A stretch of 64,000 nt of DNA, taken from NCBI GenBank assembly GCA_018652045.1, contig JABICX010000005.1, positions 1 through 64,000 on the forward strand, read 5' to 3'. This document shows positions 37,671 to 46,804 of the stretch, piece after piece. The DNA is from Candidatus Woesearchaeota archaeon. Its GTDB lineage: Archaea; Nanobdellota; Nanobdellia; UBA10117; JABICX01. Numbering within the stretch: position 1 is the stretch's first letter; each line of letters opens with the position of its first letter. The position numbers and the translations under genes were made by a program. The notes below the pieces were generated by a model. That model saw nothing but the letters and a program-made list of their open reading frames with translations, had not been told where the DNA came from and did no database searches.

Positions 37671-40600
37671 ATGGTGGTTGGTAAGGTTAGGACGTCATTG
37701 AAGGTACTGCTGCTGCTATGTTTTTCTATCGCGCTTGTTGGATTTCTTAGTTCGAATGTTTCTGCAGTAGACTGTGGAGCACAGACTGCTCAGACTGACT
37801 GTGAGGCTGCTGGAGCTGGTAGTGAGTGTAGTTGGTGGGAAGATCCATGGGGTAGTTGGTGTTCACCAAAAAGTTGTGGAAATCTTTGGACTTCAACAGA
37901 ATGTACTAATTCGTCCAACTTGATAAATAAATCTTGTTCTTGGAGTTCAGGTTCTTCTGGTTGGTGTATGGAAGCTAATTGCTGGGCGCTGGACGGAACT
38001 AATCAATCAGATTGCGAAGCTAATTCATATGGTATCGATTGTACTTGGACTAATGAGTGTATGGGACCTTATGAAAAGCAGTGCTGGGCTTTTGAGTCTT
38101 CTGCTGAATGTACTGCGGTAGCAGGTTGTACGTGGGGTATGTGTAGTTCGCAGGGTTGTTATGATTATACTGCTTCAGCTACATGTGTTGCTAATACCGG
38201 TTACACCGGTAACGCTTGTAAATGGAATTCTCAATATGATTATTGTTACGAAGGTGGTTGTAATGATTATAGTGATAGTATAAGTTGTGCGGCAAATGAT
38301 TGTTTCTGGTCAGGTGGTGGTTGTTACAATCCATCTTGTTCAGATTATGGTTATAATAATGAAAGTTATTGTGAGAGTAATGATGTAGGTCTAAGTTGTC
38401 AGTGGAATGATCCTTGGTGTGAAGAAAAGGGATGTTGGAGTTCTACTTCGTCAGGAGCATGTGCTGCTGCAAATTCAAGTTCAGGAAGGTCTTGTGTATG
38501 GGATACTTCAGATACTGGATGGTGTGAAGAGATTGGCTGTTGGAACTGGGAGAGTTGGAACAGTGGAAGTGAGGCTGCATGTCTAGGTAATGGAACAGCA
38601 TACGGATTAAGTTGTATTTGGTCTAATGACAGTGTTGCTGATGATGGTACTGGTTGGTGTTATCAAAATACAAGTTCAACTGGTTGTTCTACGCTAACGA
38701 TTGATCGAGATTGTATGGATACATTTTATTGCATGTGGAATTATACTGCATCTGCTTGTCAAGAACCAGGTACAGGTTCAATGGAGACAACTTTTAGTGC
38801 ATGGTATCCGGGATGTTATATATTTGATACTGCTGGGCAGAGTGCTTGCGGAAATGTTACTGGTTGCGATTGGATTGCTGGTGAAGATATAAAATGTCGA
38901 GGTAATGCCACAATTAATTCAACAGACTCATCGATAGGGGGCATACGTTGTGAGTATATTAATAATTCTAATATGTGTAAGAAAATGACCATGATGCCTA
39001 GCTGCTGTGAGTGGCAGGGCGAGGGTTGTGTAGAAAATAAGTTTACAAGTGCGTGTTGGGATGATATGCAAGATACGCCTGAAGGCGCAGACTATTGTGA
39101 AGATTATAATGCGTATACAGATAAGACACTGTGTGAGCAGATCGCAGGAGAGCCATGGTATATGCCATGTAGGTGGAATAATCAAAGTACTGTTGCAGAA
39201 GATGATGATCGATGTACATTCAAATTTGAAAATGTTTTTGAGGTTGGTAAGGAAAATGTTATGTTCTTAGATAGCAAACAGAGTTGTGAAGCTGCGGGTG
39301 GTAATTGGATTACTGATACGTATTGTAGTTCAAATGATGCAGCTACTGCTGTAGCACTTCCTGTTGGAAGGTGTGAGTATAAGTTTAATGAAGAGCGAAA
39401 CTGTGACAAAGAATGTTACGCTTGTGATTATAAGACTGATGGAACTAATTGGACAAATGCACAAAAAGCAAAAGATGCATGTATAAGTTCAGTGTTAGGT
39501 ATTTGTGGATTTACTTCAGATACAACTAAGCCAAATGGTTTTGGGACATGTGATCCAAAAGAAGAGTTTAAGACAGGAATCGCAACTAACTGCGATGAAG
39601 ATTGCGGTTCATGTACACATATGGGAGATTCAACTGCATCAGATGCAGACAATAAGCCATCTGCTTTTTGTAAGAGTAGTAAGAAGACTGGCGGTTGTAA
39701 ATGGATCCCTGATATAGATTCGCCTACTGATGAAGCAAAAGGTAGGTGCGCTTCAAAAGCAGAAAAGACTTGTGAGAGTAAGTGTGACCTATGTTTTGAT
39801 GAGACAAACTGTGTAAATAAGGGGTCTAAGAATGGTAATACTACGTTAGATACACAATGTTCTTGGAATGATAATTTGTTTATGTGTCTTCCTACATCAG
39901 GTGCAGATCAGATGGAAGTTTGTTGGGATGGAATAGATAATAATAATAATGGAAAGATGGATTGTGCAGATTCAATGTGTTTCTCAGATCCATTCTGCGG
40001 TGCTTGGTGTATGGCTGGATTTGGTGGAATGGATTGTTTTGGTTATGATGCACAGACTGATTGTGAAGGTGGCGGTTGTGTATGGATAAATGAAAACTGG
40101 GGAAGTTGGTGCGATATGCCTGGATCAAACTGTTGGAGCAATGATGGTAATCAGACCCTTTGTGAAGCAGATGGTAACTGTAGTTGGCACTCTGGCTTTG
40201 GTGGATTCTGTGAAGATGATTGGTCATCAACAGATAGTTGTATGAATCTCGATAATGTCACTTGCGGAAATTCTACAGGTGTAGGACTTAACTGTACGTG
40301 GGTTGTAGATAGCTACTTCTCTGAGTATGGTGATAGTGGTTCAATGGGCTGGTGTGATCCAAACTGGAATTTCTATGGCGACTGGCCAGGAGATAATTAC
40401 TGTCAGGGCTTTAGTGATGATGGTGAGTCTACATGTGGTACTTCAGGTACTGTTGATGTTGGTGGTAACTATCCTTGTCAGTGGTTTAACTCATCAGGTG
40501 GAATGGCTTCTGGTGGCGGAGGCGAAGCATATGGTGGTGGTTGGTGTGACCATCGTAAGTATGCATGTCATCAATTCCAAGACCAATCTGATTGCGAAGA

Positions 40601-43475
40601 TCAGACTAATGCTTCATATAATCATAGCGAATTCTGTTACTGGCAACAGGATGATTGGGGCGGCTGGTGTGACGGTAAGATGATGGGCGGATCAGATAAT
40701 TCAGATAGTTGTTGGAATAATATTAATCAGACAGATTGCGAAGCATCCAGTTGTAACTGGGTTGAAGGTTTCTGCGACCCTGCTGGATTTGGTAGTGATT
40801 CTGGATTTGGTGGAGTAGCTGGCGGAACTGGCTTTGGCGGATCTGGCGGCGGAGGCGGCGGAGGCGGCTCTTTTGTAGCAATGGGCGGCTTTGGCATGAA
40901 CTGTATGCAACATGATGGTAATCAGACTGGATGTGAGTTAGTACAAGGATGTGGTTGGATGGCCGAATCAAACCCAACCTGTAGTGTAAGTTTTGCAAGT
41001 CAATGTCCACAATATAGTTACAATGCGACTCTTTGTAATGAACAGTCAAAGTGTGTATATGATCCTAATAATAACTTTTGCGACGAGAAAGTATTCTCTT
41101 GTTTCTGGAATAGTTCATTGAATACACAGACTCCTTGTGAAGCTACAGGCTTCTGTTATTGGTCTGACTGGAATAGTTGTGAACCATTATGTTATAATTC
41201 AAGTTTAACTTCTGGAAACTGTGGAACTGCAACCGCAACTAATGGATCACTTGCCGAATCAGTCTGTTCTTGGAACGATGGTTGGTGTAATCCCGGAGCT
41301 GCGTCAACATTCTTTAAGGAAATGGAAGGTGGAGCACCAATACCTTTGGGTACAGATACATCTGGAGATGCAACACCTCCGGAAGTGGATATCGTAGACT
41401 TTGGAATGAAAGATATGGGACCTGCATTTGGATTTGGTATCCGTGTATTAAGCGTTGAGAATGCTTCAATGTGTAATGGTATAATGGGACCTGGTGGAAT
41501 GTCTGGAACTGGTAAGAATGAAACGAAGTTCTACTGGTACTTGGATACAGATGATACTCGAACAGGTGGCTGCGCAATCCAACATGATGCGACACAGGTT
41601 GGTTATGAGTTCTACTTTAAGAGTGCATGGTCATGGAGTAGCAGCGGAGAGGCTGTAGAGAGTACTGAGGCTTATCAATGTAGTAGTAATACTTGGCAGA
41701 AGGCGCCAATTCCAATATCGAGTGTAAAACAGAAAGCTTGCCAAGAGGTTGGTGGTGGAACAATCGCAGTTCAGAAGACTGAACTTGAGAAGTTCCCAAC
41801 ATTATATACTTCAGGATCAGATATACGAGTTACGGTTGCAACCGCGTCTGCATTGGGTAATATCACAAATCCGGCAGATAATATTAGTTCAGATACAGTC
41901 GGTTATGCAACGCCGGGCGCATTTGACCAAGATATTGATGTTCTAGACTTGTTTAAGTTTAAGTCAAATACCTCTGATAAAGTAGGTCAGGGTGCAAGTA
42001 AAGGATATGTTAGTTATGATGATATAGATTGTTGGACTGCTGCAGGATGTGCAGATTATCAGTGTATGGGACATCCTTATTGTACAGATAATACATATGG
42101 TGTTGAGGCCGCATCCTTTGTTGACACAAGAGTTCCAAAGGTTATTGGGTTGATTAAGGAGAGCTATCCAGACGCTGCTTTGATAACATTCTTCACAGAT
42201 AAACCTTCTAACGGTAGTCTGGAGTTATTTGGATCTAATGCAGGTTGTCCTGCTTCGTCAATACAGACTGTTGTTAATGATACAGGTGTCGATAACGCCT
42301 ATGTTCGAGACTTTAGATTGTGGCACATGATCGAACTTAATAGCGATACTTTAGGGTCTGCTATGACTGCAGGTACTGAGTATTATTATAAGTTGATCTT
42401 CTGTGACGAGAATGATAAGTGTGGTATAAGTAAATGTTCAAAGATGGTTGTTGAAAATACAACAGATTCTTGCGCATTCTGCGACTTTGTTACAAAGGTA
42501 GATGTTCCAACTGGCTGGAATGTATCATATGATCTTGATCAAGACGGTACATATGAACATGTTCAGGGAACTATCTGTGGTGCGAATGCCGGAATGAAGA
42601 CTAATTACACCGATGGAAGACGAGCAAACATTAAGTTGGTTACTGCAGATAACGCTAGCTGGTTTGAATTTATTGATGTAAAGTTGACAAAGACGGGATT
42701 GGGTACGAAGACTAGATCAATTAGCACAACTGGCGCAATAAATGTAAGTACAACAACAGATGCTGCTGGAAACTCTTTGGGCTTTGCAGGAATGGTAGAA
42801 GATACGCGGGATAAGATTGTTCATAATCTATATCCTGAGCGATGTTTGATTAAGATTCCAAAAGGCGATACAAATTGTGACGACCTATGGCACTGTGATA
42901 ATACTCTAACTAATTGTGTAAATAGAACTTCAGAAGCAACCCTTAATCTAAGTGAGACTACTTCATGTATATGGGAGATTCCATATTGTGAGTTCTCCGC
43001 ATGGGCTGGTGGTGAGCCAGCTGTAGCTGAAGATGATGATTCTAGCTCTAGCTCTAGCTCCGGAGGCGGCGGTGGCGGCGGCGGTGGCGGCGGCAACACC
43101 ACAACAAATGCCACTACAACTGACGATGAATCTGATGATGAAGAGGACGATGATTTCGCACCGCCAACTGGTGCAGCGACTTCTGAAACAAAGAAGAGCT
43201 CATTATCTCTACCAAGCATAGATGCTGAAGCACTTGGTGATTGGAGACTTATTGTCGGTATTATAGCAGTTATCGCAGTAATTGGATATGGTATGAGTAG
43301 AAAGAAGTCTGGATCAACCTATCGACGACCAAGAACAACTTCATTTAGCAAGCGGAGAAACCTTTCTGCAAGCCTGGGCGCATTAAGAGATAGACTGCCT
43401 AAGAAAAAGAAGACGTACCGTAGTCGAGGTTCTAGTCGGAACTTGGAATCATATGGTTTTAAGATACGGCGATAA
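37671..43475 (+). CDS. Giant Cys/Trp-repeat surface protein (1934 aa) with C-terminal TM
   Basis: Signal peptide; dozens of C-x(n)-C-x-W-x(n)-W-C units; poly-Gly runs; C-terminal TM LIVGIIAVIAVIGYGM and basic tail. Confidence 0.8.
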   Translation: MVVGKVRTSLKVLLLLCFSIALVGFLSSNVSAVDCGAQTAQTDCEAAGAGSECSWWEDPWGSWCSPKSCGNLWTSTECTNSSNLINKSCSWSSGSSGWCMEANCWALDGTNQSDCEANSYGIDCTWTNECMGPYEKQCWAFESSAECTAVAGCTWGMCSSQGCYDYTASATCVANTGYTGNACKWNSQYDYCYEGGCNDYSDSISCAANDCFWSGGGCYNPSCSDYGYNNESYCESNDVGLSCQWNDPWCEEKGCWSSTSSGACAAANSSSGRSCVWDTSDTGWCEEIGCWNWESWNSGSEAACLGNGTAYGLSCIWSNDSVADDGTGWCYQNTSSTGCSTLTIDRDCMDTFYCMWNYTASACQEPGTGSMETTFSAWYPGCYIFDTAGQSACGNVTGCDWIAGEDIKCRGNATINSTDSSIGGIRCEYINNSNMCKKMTMMPSCCEWQGEGCVENKFTSACWDDMQDTPEGADYCEDYNAYTDKTLCEQIAGEPWYMPCRWNNQSTVAEDDDRCTFKFENVFEVGKENVMFLDSKQSCEAAGGNWITDTYCSSNDAATAVALPVGRCEYKFNEERNCDKECYACDYKTDGTNWTNAQKAKDACISSVLGICGFTSDTTKPNGFGTCDPKEEFKTGIATNCDEDCGSCTHMGDSTASDADNKPSAFCKSSKKTGGCKWIPDIDSPTDEAKGRCASKAEKTCESKCDLCFDETNCVNKGSKNGNTTLDTQCSWNDNLFMCLPTSGADQMEVCWDGIDNNNNGKMDCADSMCFSDPFCGAWCMAGFGGMDCFGYDAQTDCEGGGCVWINENWGSWCDMPGSNCWSNDGNQTLCEADGNCSWHSGFGGFCEDDWSSTDSCMNLDNVTCGNSTGVGLNCTWVVDSYFSEYGDSGSMGWCDPNWNFYGDWPGDNYCQGFSDDGESTCGTSGTVDVGGNYPCQWFNSSGGMASGGGGEAYGGGWCDHRKYACHQFQDQSDCEDQTNASYNHSEFCYWQQDDWGGWCDGKMMGGSDNSDSCWNNINQTDCEASSCNWVEGFCDPAGFGSDSGFGGVAGGTGFGGSGGGGGGGGSFVAMGGFGMNCMQHDGNQTGCELVQGCGWMAESNPTCSVSFASQCPQYSYNATLCNEQSKCVYDPNNNFCDEKVFSCFWNSSLNTQTPCEATGFCYWSDWNSCEPLCYNSSLTSGNCGTATATNGSLAESVCSWNDGWCNPGAASTFFKEMEGGAPIPLGTDTSGDATPPEVDIVDFGMKDMGPAFGFGIRVLSVENASMCNGIMGPGGMSGTGKNETKFYWYLDTDDTRTGGCAIQHDATQVGYEFYFKSAWSWSSSGEAVESTEAYQCSSNTWQKAPIPISSVKQKACQEVGGGTIAVQKTELEKFPTLYTSGSDIRVTVATASALGNITNPADNISSDTVGYATPGAFDQDIDVLDLFKFKSNTSDKVGQGASKGYVSYDDIDCWTAAGCADYQCMGHPYCTDNTYGVEAASFVDTRVPKVIGLIKESYPDAALITFFTDKPSNGSLELFGSNAGCPASSIQTVVNDTGVDNAYVRDFRLWHMIELNSDTLGSAMTAGTEYYYKLIFCDENDKCGISKCSKMVVENTTDSCAFCDFVTKVDVPTGWNVSYDLDQDGTYEHVQGTICGANAGMKTNYTDGRRANIKLVTADNASWFEFIDVKLTKTGLGTKTRSISTTGAINVSTTTDAAGNSLGFAGMVEDTRDKIVHNLYPERCLIKIPKGDTNCDDLWHCDNTLTNCVNRTSEATLNLSETTSCIWEIPYCEFSAWAGGEPAVAEDDDSSSSSSSGGGGGGGGGGGNTTTNATTTDDESDDEEDDDFAPPTGAATSETKKSSLSLPSIDAEALGDWRLIVGIIAVIAVIGYGMSRKKSGSTYRRPRTTSFSKRRNLSASLGALRDRLPKKKKTYRSRGSSRNLESYGFKIRR

Positions 43476-43480
43476 CGCCA

Positions 43481-43529
43481 TTAGTCCGTAGGACTAATTG
43501 CGGGATTGAAAATTTCTGATATTTTCAAT
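43481..43529 (+). repeat. Tandem hairpin element copy 1
   Basis: ttagtcc-gta-ggactaa, then cggg, then attgaaaat-ttctgat-attttcaat. Confidence 0.6.
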
Positions 43530-43576
43530 AGATCGCTTTTGCTATTTTAATGATAAAAATAAAGTAAAAAGAAATT

Positions 43577-43777
43577 CTAATCAGTAGCGCCGATAGCTGC
43601 TACTAACAGCCCTGCAAACATAATTGCTAGGCCCAATCCACCTTTGATAAGACGGACTAAGTCGTGCCACCATGGATATCCACCTATGTGTGTCAGTGTA
43701 TATGTATAGATACCTATAACGATTATAAATAATCCAAGCACAATCTTAAGATACTTTCCTGCATTAATCTTAGCCAT
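43577..43777 (-). CDS. Small membrane protein (two TM)
   Basis: YLKIVLGLFIIVIGIYTYTL and GGLGLAIMFAGLLVAAIGA. Confidence 0.55.
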   Translation of the reverse strand: MAKINAGKYLKIVLGLFIIVIGIYTYTLTHIGGYPWWHDLVRLIKGGLGLAIMFAGLLVAAIGATD

Positions 43778-43850
43778 ATATCTTCACCTGATGCTTATTG
43801 TATAACAAAAAGCTTTTTAATGGTTGTTATACACCAGTATATAAATATCG

Positions 43851-43903
43851 CTATTGGACGTTACCAATAGCGGGATTGAAAATCTAATAAGGGTTTTCAA
43901 TAG
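43851..43903 (+). repeat. Tandem hairpin element copy 2, in the L15e 5' leader
   Basis: ctattgg-acgtta-ccaatag, then cggg, then attgaaaa...ttttcaat; 17 nt before the ATG of 43921. Confidence 0.6.
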
Positions 43904-43920
43904 CTTAACGGAGAGACAAA

Positions 43921-44436
43921 ATGTACAGATATATACAAAAACTATGGAGGCAACCTACGAAAAATATGAAGGAAGCCTACAAAGAGCATCTTATTGAATG
44001 GCGTAAGGAGGCCGCAGTTGTTAGAATCGCTAAACCTACTCGTCTGGATCGAGCTAGAAACCTCGGATATCGTGCTAAGCAAGGTATTGTTGTGGTTCGA
44101 GCGAGAGTTCGTAAGGGAGTCACAAAAAGGCCAGCTGTAACGCATGCTCGAAGACCAAAAAGACACGTTATGCTGAAATTACCTGTTGCAAAGAGCAAGC
44201 AACGGATCGCAGAAGAAAGATCTGCTAGAAAATACCCTAACATGGAAGTTCTGAACTCATATTGGGTAGGAGATGACGGAAAGAGCGAGTTTTACGAGAT
44301 AATTATGGTTGATCCAAATCATCCAGGTATATTTAGAGACCGTAATCTGAATTTCTTGTGTAAGAAGACAGCAACTCGAAGAGTCCACCGTGGTCTGACT
44401 AGCGCAGGTAAGAAGAGTCGAGGAATACGTAAGTAA
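43921..44436 (+). CDS. rpl15e: 50S ribosomal protein L15e
   Basis: YPNMEVLNSYWVGDDGKSEFYEIIMVDPNHPGI...RRVHRGLTSAGKKSRGIRK. Confidence 0.93.
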   Translation: MYRYIQKLWRQPTKNMKEAYKEHLIEWRKEAAVVRIAKPTRLDRARNLGYRAKQGIVVVRARVRKGVTKRPAVTHARRPKRHVMLKLPVAKSKQRIAEERSARKYPNMEVLNSYWVGDDGKSEFYEIIMVDPNHPGIFRDRNLNFLCKKTATRRVHRGLTSAGKKSRGIRK

Positions 44437-44467
44437 TTCTTTTAAGTCCTGATTTGTTTACTTTATC

Positions 44468-45028
44468 ATGCAAGATATAGTTCTACCTAAGAAGAATGAA
44501 GATCAGCTGTTAGCTAAGGCTAAAGAGCTTGGATCTGAACCTATGTTTGCGTATAGTATTTGCGATTGGACACCCGGTTCCGGGCTACATATAGCTGCTT
44601 CAAAGCCAAAAGAGCTAGATTCAGTTAGAAAAAAAGCTAAGCAAGCAGCCTTTGTGGTGGCTAGTTCAACTGATGAGAAGACTATTCGCATGATTATGGA
44701 TGCTAAGTGGATCAAATACTTCACTAACATTGAAACCTCTACTGGTAGCGACCATTCACACTATCGTAGAAGCAACTTTAACCAAGTTCTTGCGAAGTTA
44801 GCTAAAGATACTAGCAAGACCTATCTTGTTGATTTCTCACATATACTTAAGATCGAAGGTAAGAAGCGTAAACTTTTGCTAGGTCGAATAGCTCAGAACA
44901 TCAAGATCTGTAAGAAGTACAAGGTTCCTGTAGGAATAGCAACCTTTGCAACAGATCCATATGAGCTAAGAAACCCATCAGACCTTAAGGCTTTCCTGAG
45001 GACGCTGAAAGCAGGTAAGATCGCATGA
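44468..45028 (+). CDS. rnp3: RNase P protein component 3 (Rpp30)
   Basis: HYRRSNFNQVLAKLAKDTSKTYLVDFSHIL...KYKVPVGIATFATDPYELRNPSDLKAFLRTL. Confidence 0.85.
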   Translation: MQDIVLPKKNEDQLLAKAKELGSEPMFAYSICDWTPGSGLHIAASKPKELDSVRKKAKQAAFVVASSTDEKTIRMIMDAKWIKYFTNIETSTGSDHSHYRRSNFNQVLAKLAKDTSKTYLVDFSHILKIEGKKRKLLLGRIAQNIKICKKYKVPVGIATFATDPYELRNPSDLKAFLRTLKAGKIA

Positions 45029-45843
45029 TGAAACTAAAAGAGATAGAATCCAAATCAATCTTGGTGAAGAGTGGGTTGAGTACTGTGGATTATGTAGTTA
45101 ACCCCTACATTGGTTGTATGCATGGTTGCATCTTTTGTTATGCGCGATTTATGAAGCGATTTACAGGCCACAAAGAAGAATGGGGGCAGTTTGTAGATGC
45201 AAAGGTTAATGCTGCAGATTTAGTTAAGAATGGTGAGAAGTATCGTGGTAAATCAGTTTTCTTCTGTTCAACTACCGATCCATATCATCCACCTGAAGCT
45301 CGTTACAAACTAACGCGTCAGGTTCTGGAGAAACTAATACCTCATCAGCCAAACATATCTGTACAATCTAAGTCTGATCTGATTGTTAGAGACATTGATC
45401 TATTCAAACAGTTCAAGCATATAATTGCAGGTATATCCATATCAACATTAGATGAAAGCATTCAGAAGAAGGTTGAGCCACTTGCTTCATCTCCGAAAAG
45501 AAGGATAGCTGCTCTGAAGAAGATGAAGAAGTCAGGGTTGAAAACTTACTGCTTTGTCTCACCAATTTTTCCAGGCATAACTAACTGGAAAGCAATCCTG
45601 CGCAAGACAAAGAGTTTTGTAGATGAGTATTGGTTTGAGAACCTAAATTTCTATCCATCAATCCGTGCGAATATGTATAACTTCTTAGAAGAATATGATC
45701 CGAAGTTAGTTGATAAGTACCGAGAGATCTATACCAAAGGAAATTCTTATTGGTATGATGTTGAGAAAGAGATAGCTAGTTACTGTAAGAAGAACAAGAT
45801 CAAGTGTAAGATCTACTTCCATCATAAAAGTATGACTAAATAA
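45025..45843 (+). CDS. Radical SAM protein (SPL-like family)
   Basis: NPYIGCMHGCIFCYARFM (CxxxCxxC) and FFCSTTDPYHPPEARYKLTRQVLE. Confidence 0.88.
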   Translation: MMKLKEIESKSILVKSGLSTVDYVVNPYIGCMHGCIFCYARFMKRFTGHKEEWGQFVDAKVNAADLVKNGEKYRGKSVFFCSTTDPYHPPEARYKLTRQVLEKLIPHQPNISVQSKSDLIVRDIDLFKQFKHIIAGISISTLDESIQKKVEPLASSPKRRIAALKKMKKSGLKTYCFVSPIFPGITNWKAILRKTKSFVDEYWFENLNFYPSIRANMYNFLEEYDPKLVDKYREIYTKGNSYWYDVEKEIASYCKKNKIKCKIYFHHKSMTK

Positions 45844-46804
45844 CTCCGTAGAACTTGTATGCAACGTAACCAACATATGCGAGAGCTAGAATAACTGCTT
45901 CATGTTTGTCTAGTCTGTTGTTGTTTCTGAAGAACAGAAGTGCGAGTGCGGAGATGCCGAACCAAAATGGTATGTCAAACCAAGTAAGTGTAGGAGCGAT
46001 TGTGTAGCCAGAGATCGCTGCTCCGATTCCCAAAGCAAGCATTGGGTTTGTGATGTTTGAACCAATGAGTACTCCCAGTGACATTGACTTAGCTCCTTTC
46101 ATAACTCCGCGCACAGCAGTTGTTAGCTCTGGCAGAGCTGTGCTCACTCCAATCACAACAAGTCCAATGAAGGTTTGCTCAATTCCAAAATGATTCGCAA
46201 AGAACAAAGTGTTGTTCACAACCCATGTTGCGCCAGCACCAAGCAGTGCGAGACCAAAAAGTACTTCGCTAATGTCTAACATTATGTGGTGTCTTTTTGT
46301 CTTTCCGATTGGTTTATGATGTGGATCAATAAGTGCTTTGATTGACTTTTCGTTTCTTGAGATGTAGTAGATGTAGATTACGTAAAGAGCGGCTAATAAG
46401 ATCCCCTCTATCCTCGATATAAAACCGTTCAATCCAAGTAACCACAGTAGTGCGATAGCTCCTAACATTATAGGACCATCGCGTCTCTGGATTTGTTTTG
46501 ACGATTTGATTGTTGCTAAGATGCCAACAATACCTAAGATTAAAGTGATCTGTATAATGTTTGAACCAATGTTTGTTCCAACTGCAACACCTGACGCTTC
46601 AATACCATTTAGTATTTTCCAACTAGATGCAACATGTGTAAAGATCTCAGGTAAAGAAGTTCCAATTGAAAGAATTGTAAGTCCAACAAAAAGGTAGGAT
46701 ATCTTAAGTTTCTTAGCTATCTCTGTTGCGCCATTTATCGTGATGCCAGCACCTATCCATAGACCTAGTATTCCTACTATGAAGAGAATTATCTCTGCTT
46801 TCAT
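45836..46804 (-). CDS. CaCA-family Na+/Ca2+ exchanger-like protein
   Basis: Duplicated ILSIGTSLPEIFTHVASS...GVAVGTNIGSNI and VIGVSTALPELTTAVRG...LGVLIGSNITNP. Confidence 0.9.
   Translation of the reverse strand: MKAEIILFIVGILGLWIGAGITINGATEIAKKLKISYLFVGLTILSIGTSLPEIFTHVASSWKILNGIEASGVAVGTNIGSNIIQITLILGIVGILATIKSSKQIQRRDGPIMLGAIALLWLLGLNGFISRIEGILLAALYVIYIYYISRNEKSIKALIDPHHKPIGKTKRHHIMLDISEVLFGLALLGAGATWVVNNTLFFANHFGIEQTFIGLVVIGVSTALPELTTAVRGVMKGAKSMSLGVLIGSNITNPMLALGIGAAISGYTIAPTLTWFDIPFWFGISALALLFFRNNNRLDKHEAVILALAYVGYVAYKFYGVI

Noticed and set aside
40830-40875. GGCGGA/GGCGGC repeats considered as a CRISPR-like or functional DNA repeat
   Set aside because: In-frame Gly-rich linker coding sequence; no spacers, no cas genes.
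43040-43098. ctctagctctagctctagctccggaggcggcgg microsatellite
   Set aside because: Encodes Ser/Gly linker before the C-terminal anchor; ordinary low complexity.
42821-43219. Minus-strand ORF with poly-Pro (PPPPPPPPPP)
   Set aside because: Antisense shadow of the poly-Gly stretch in the 37671-43475 gene; composition is an artifact.
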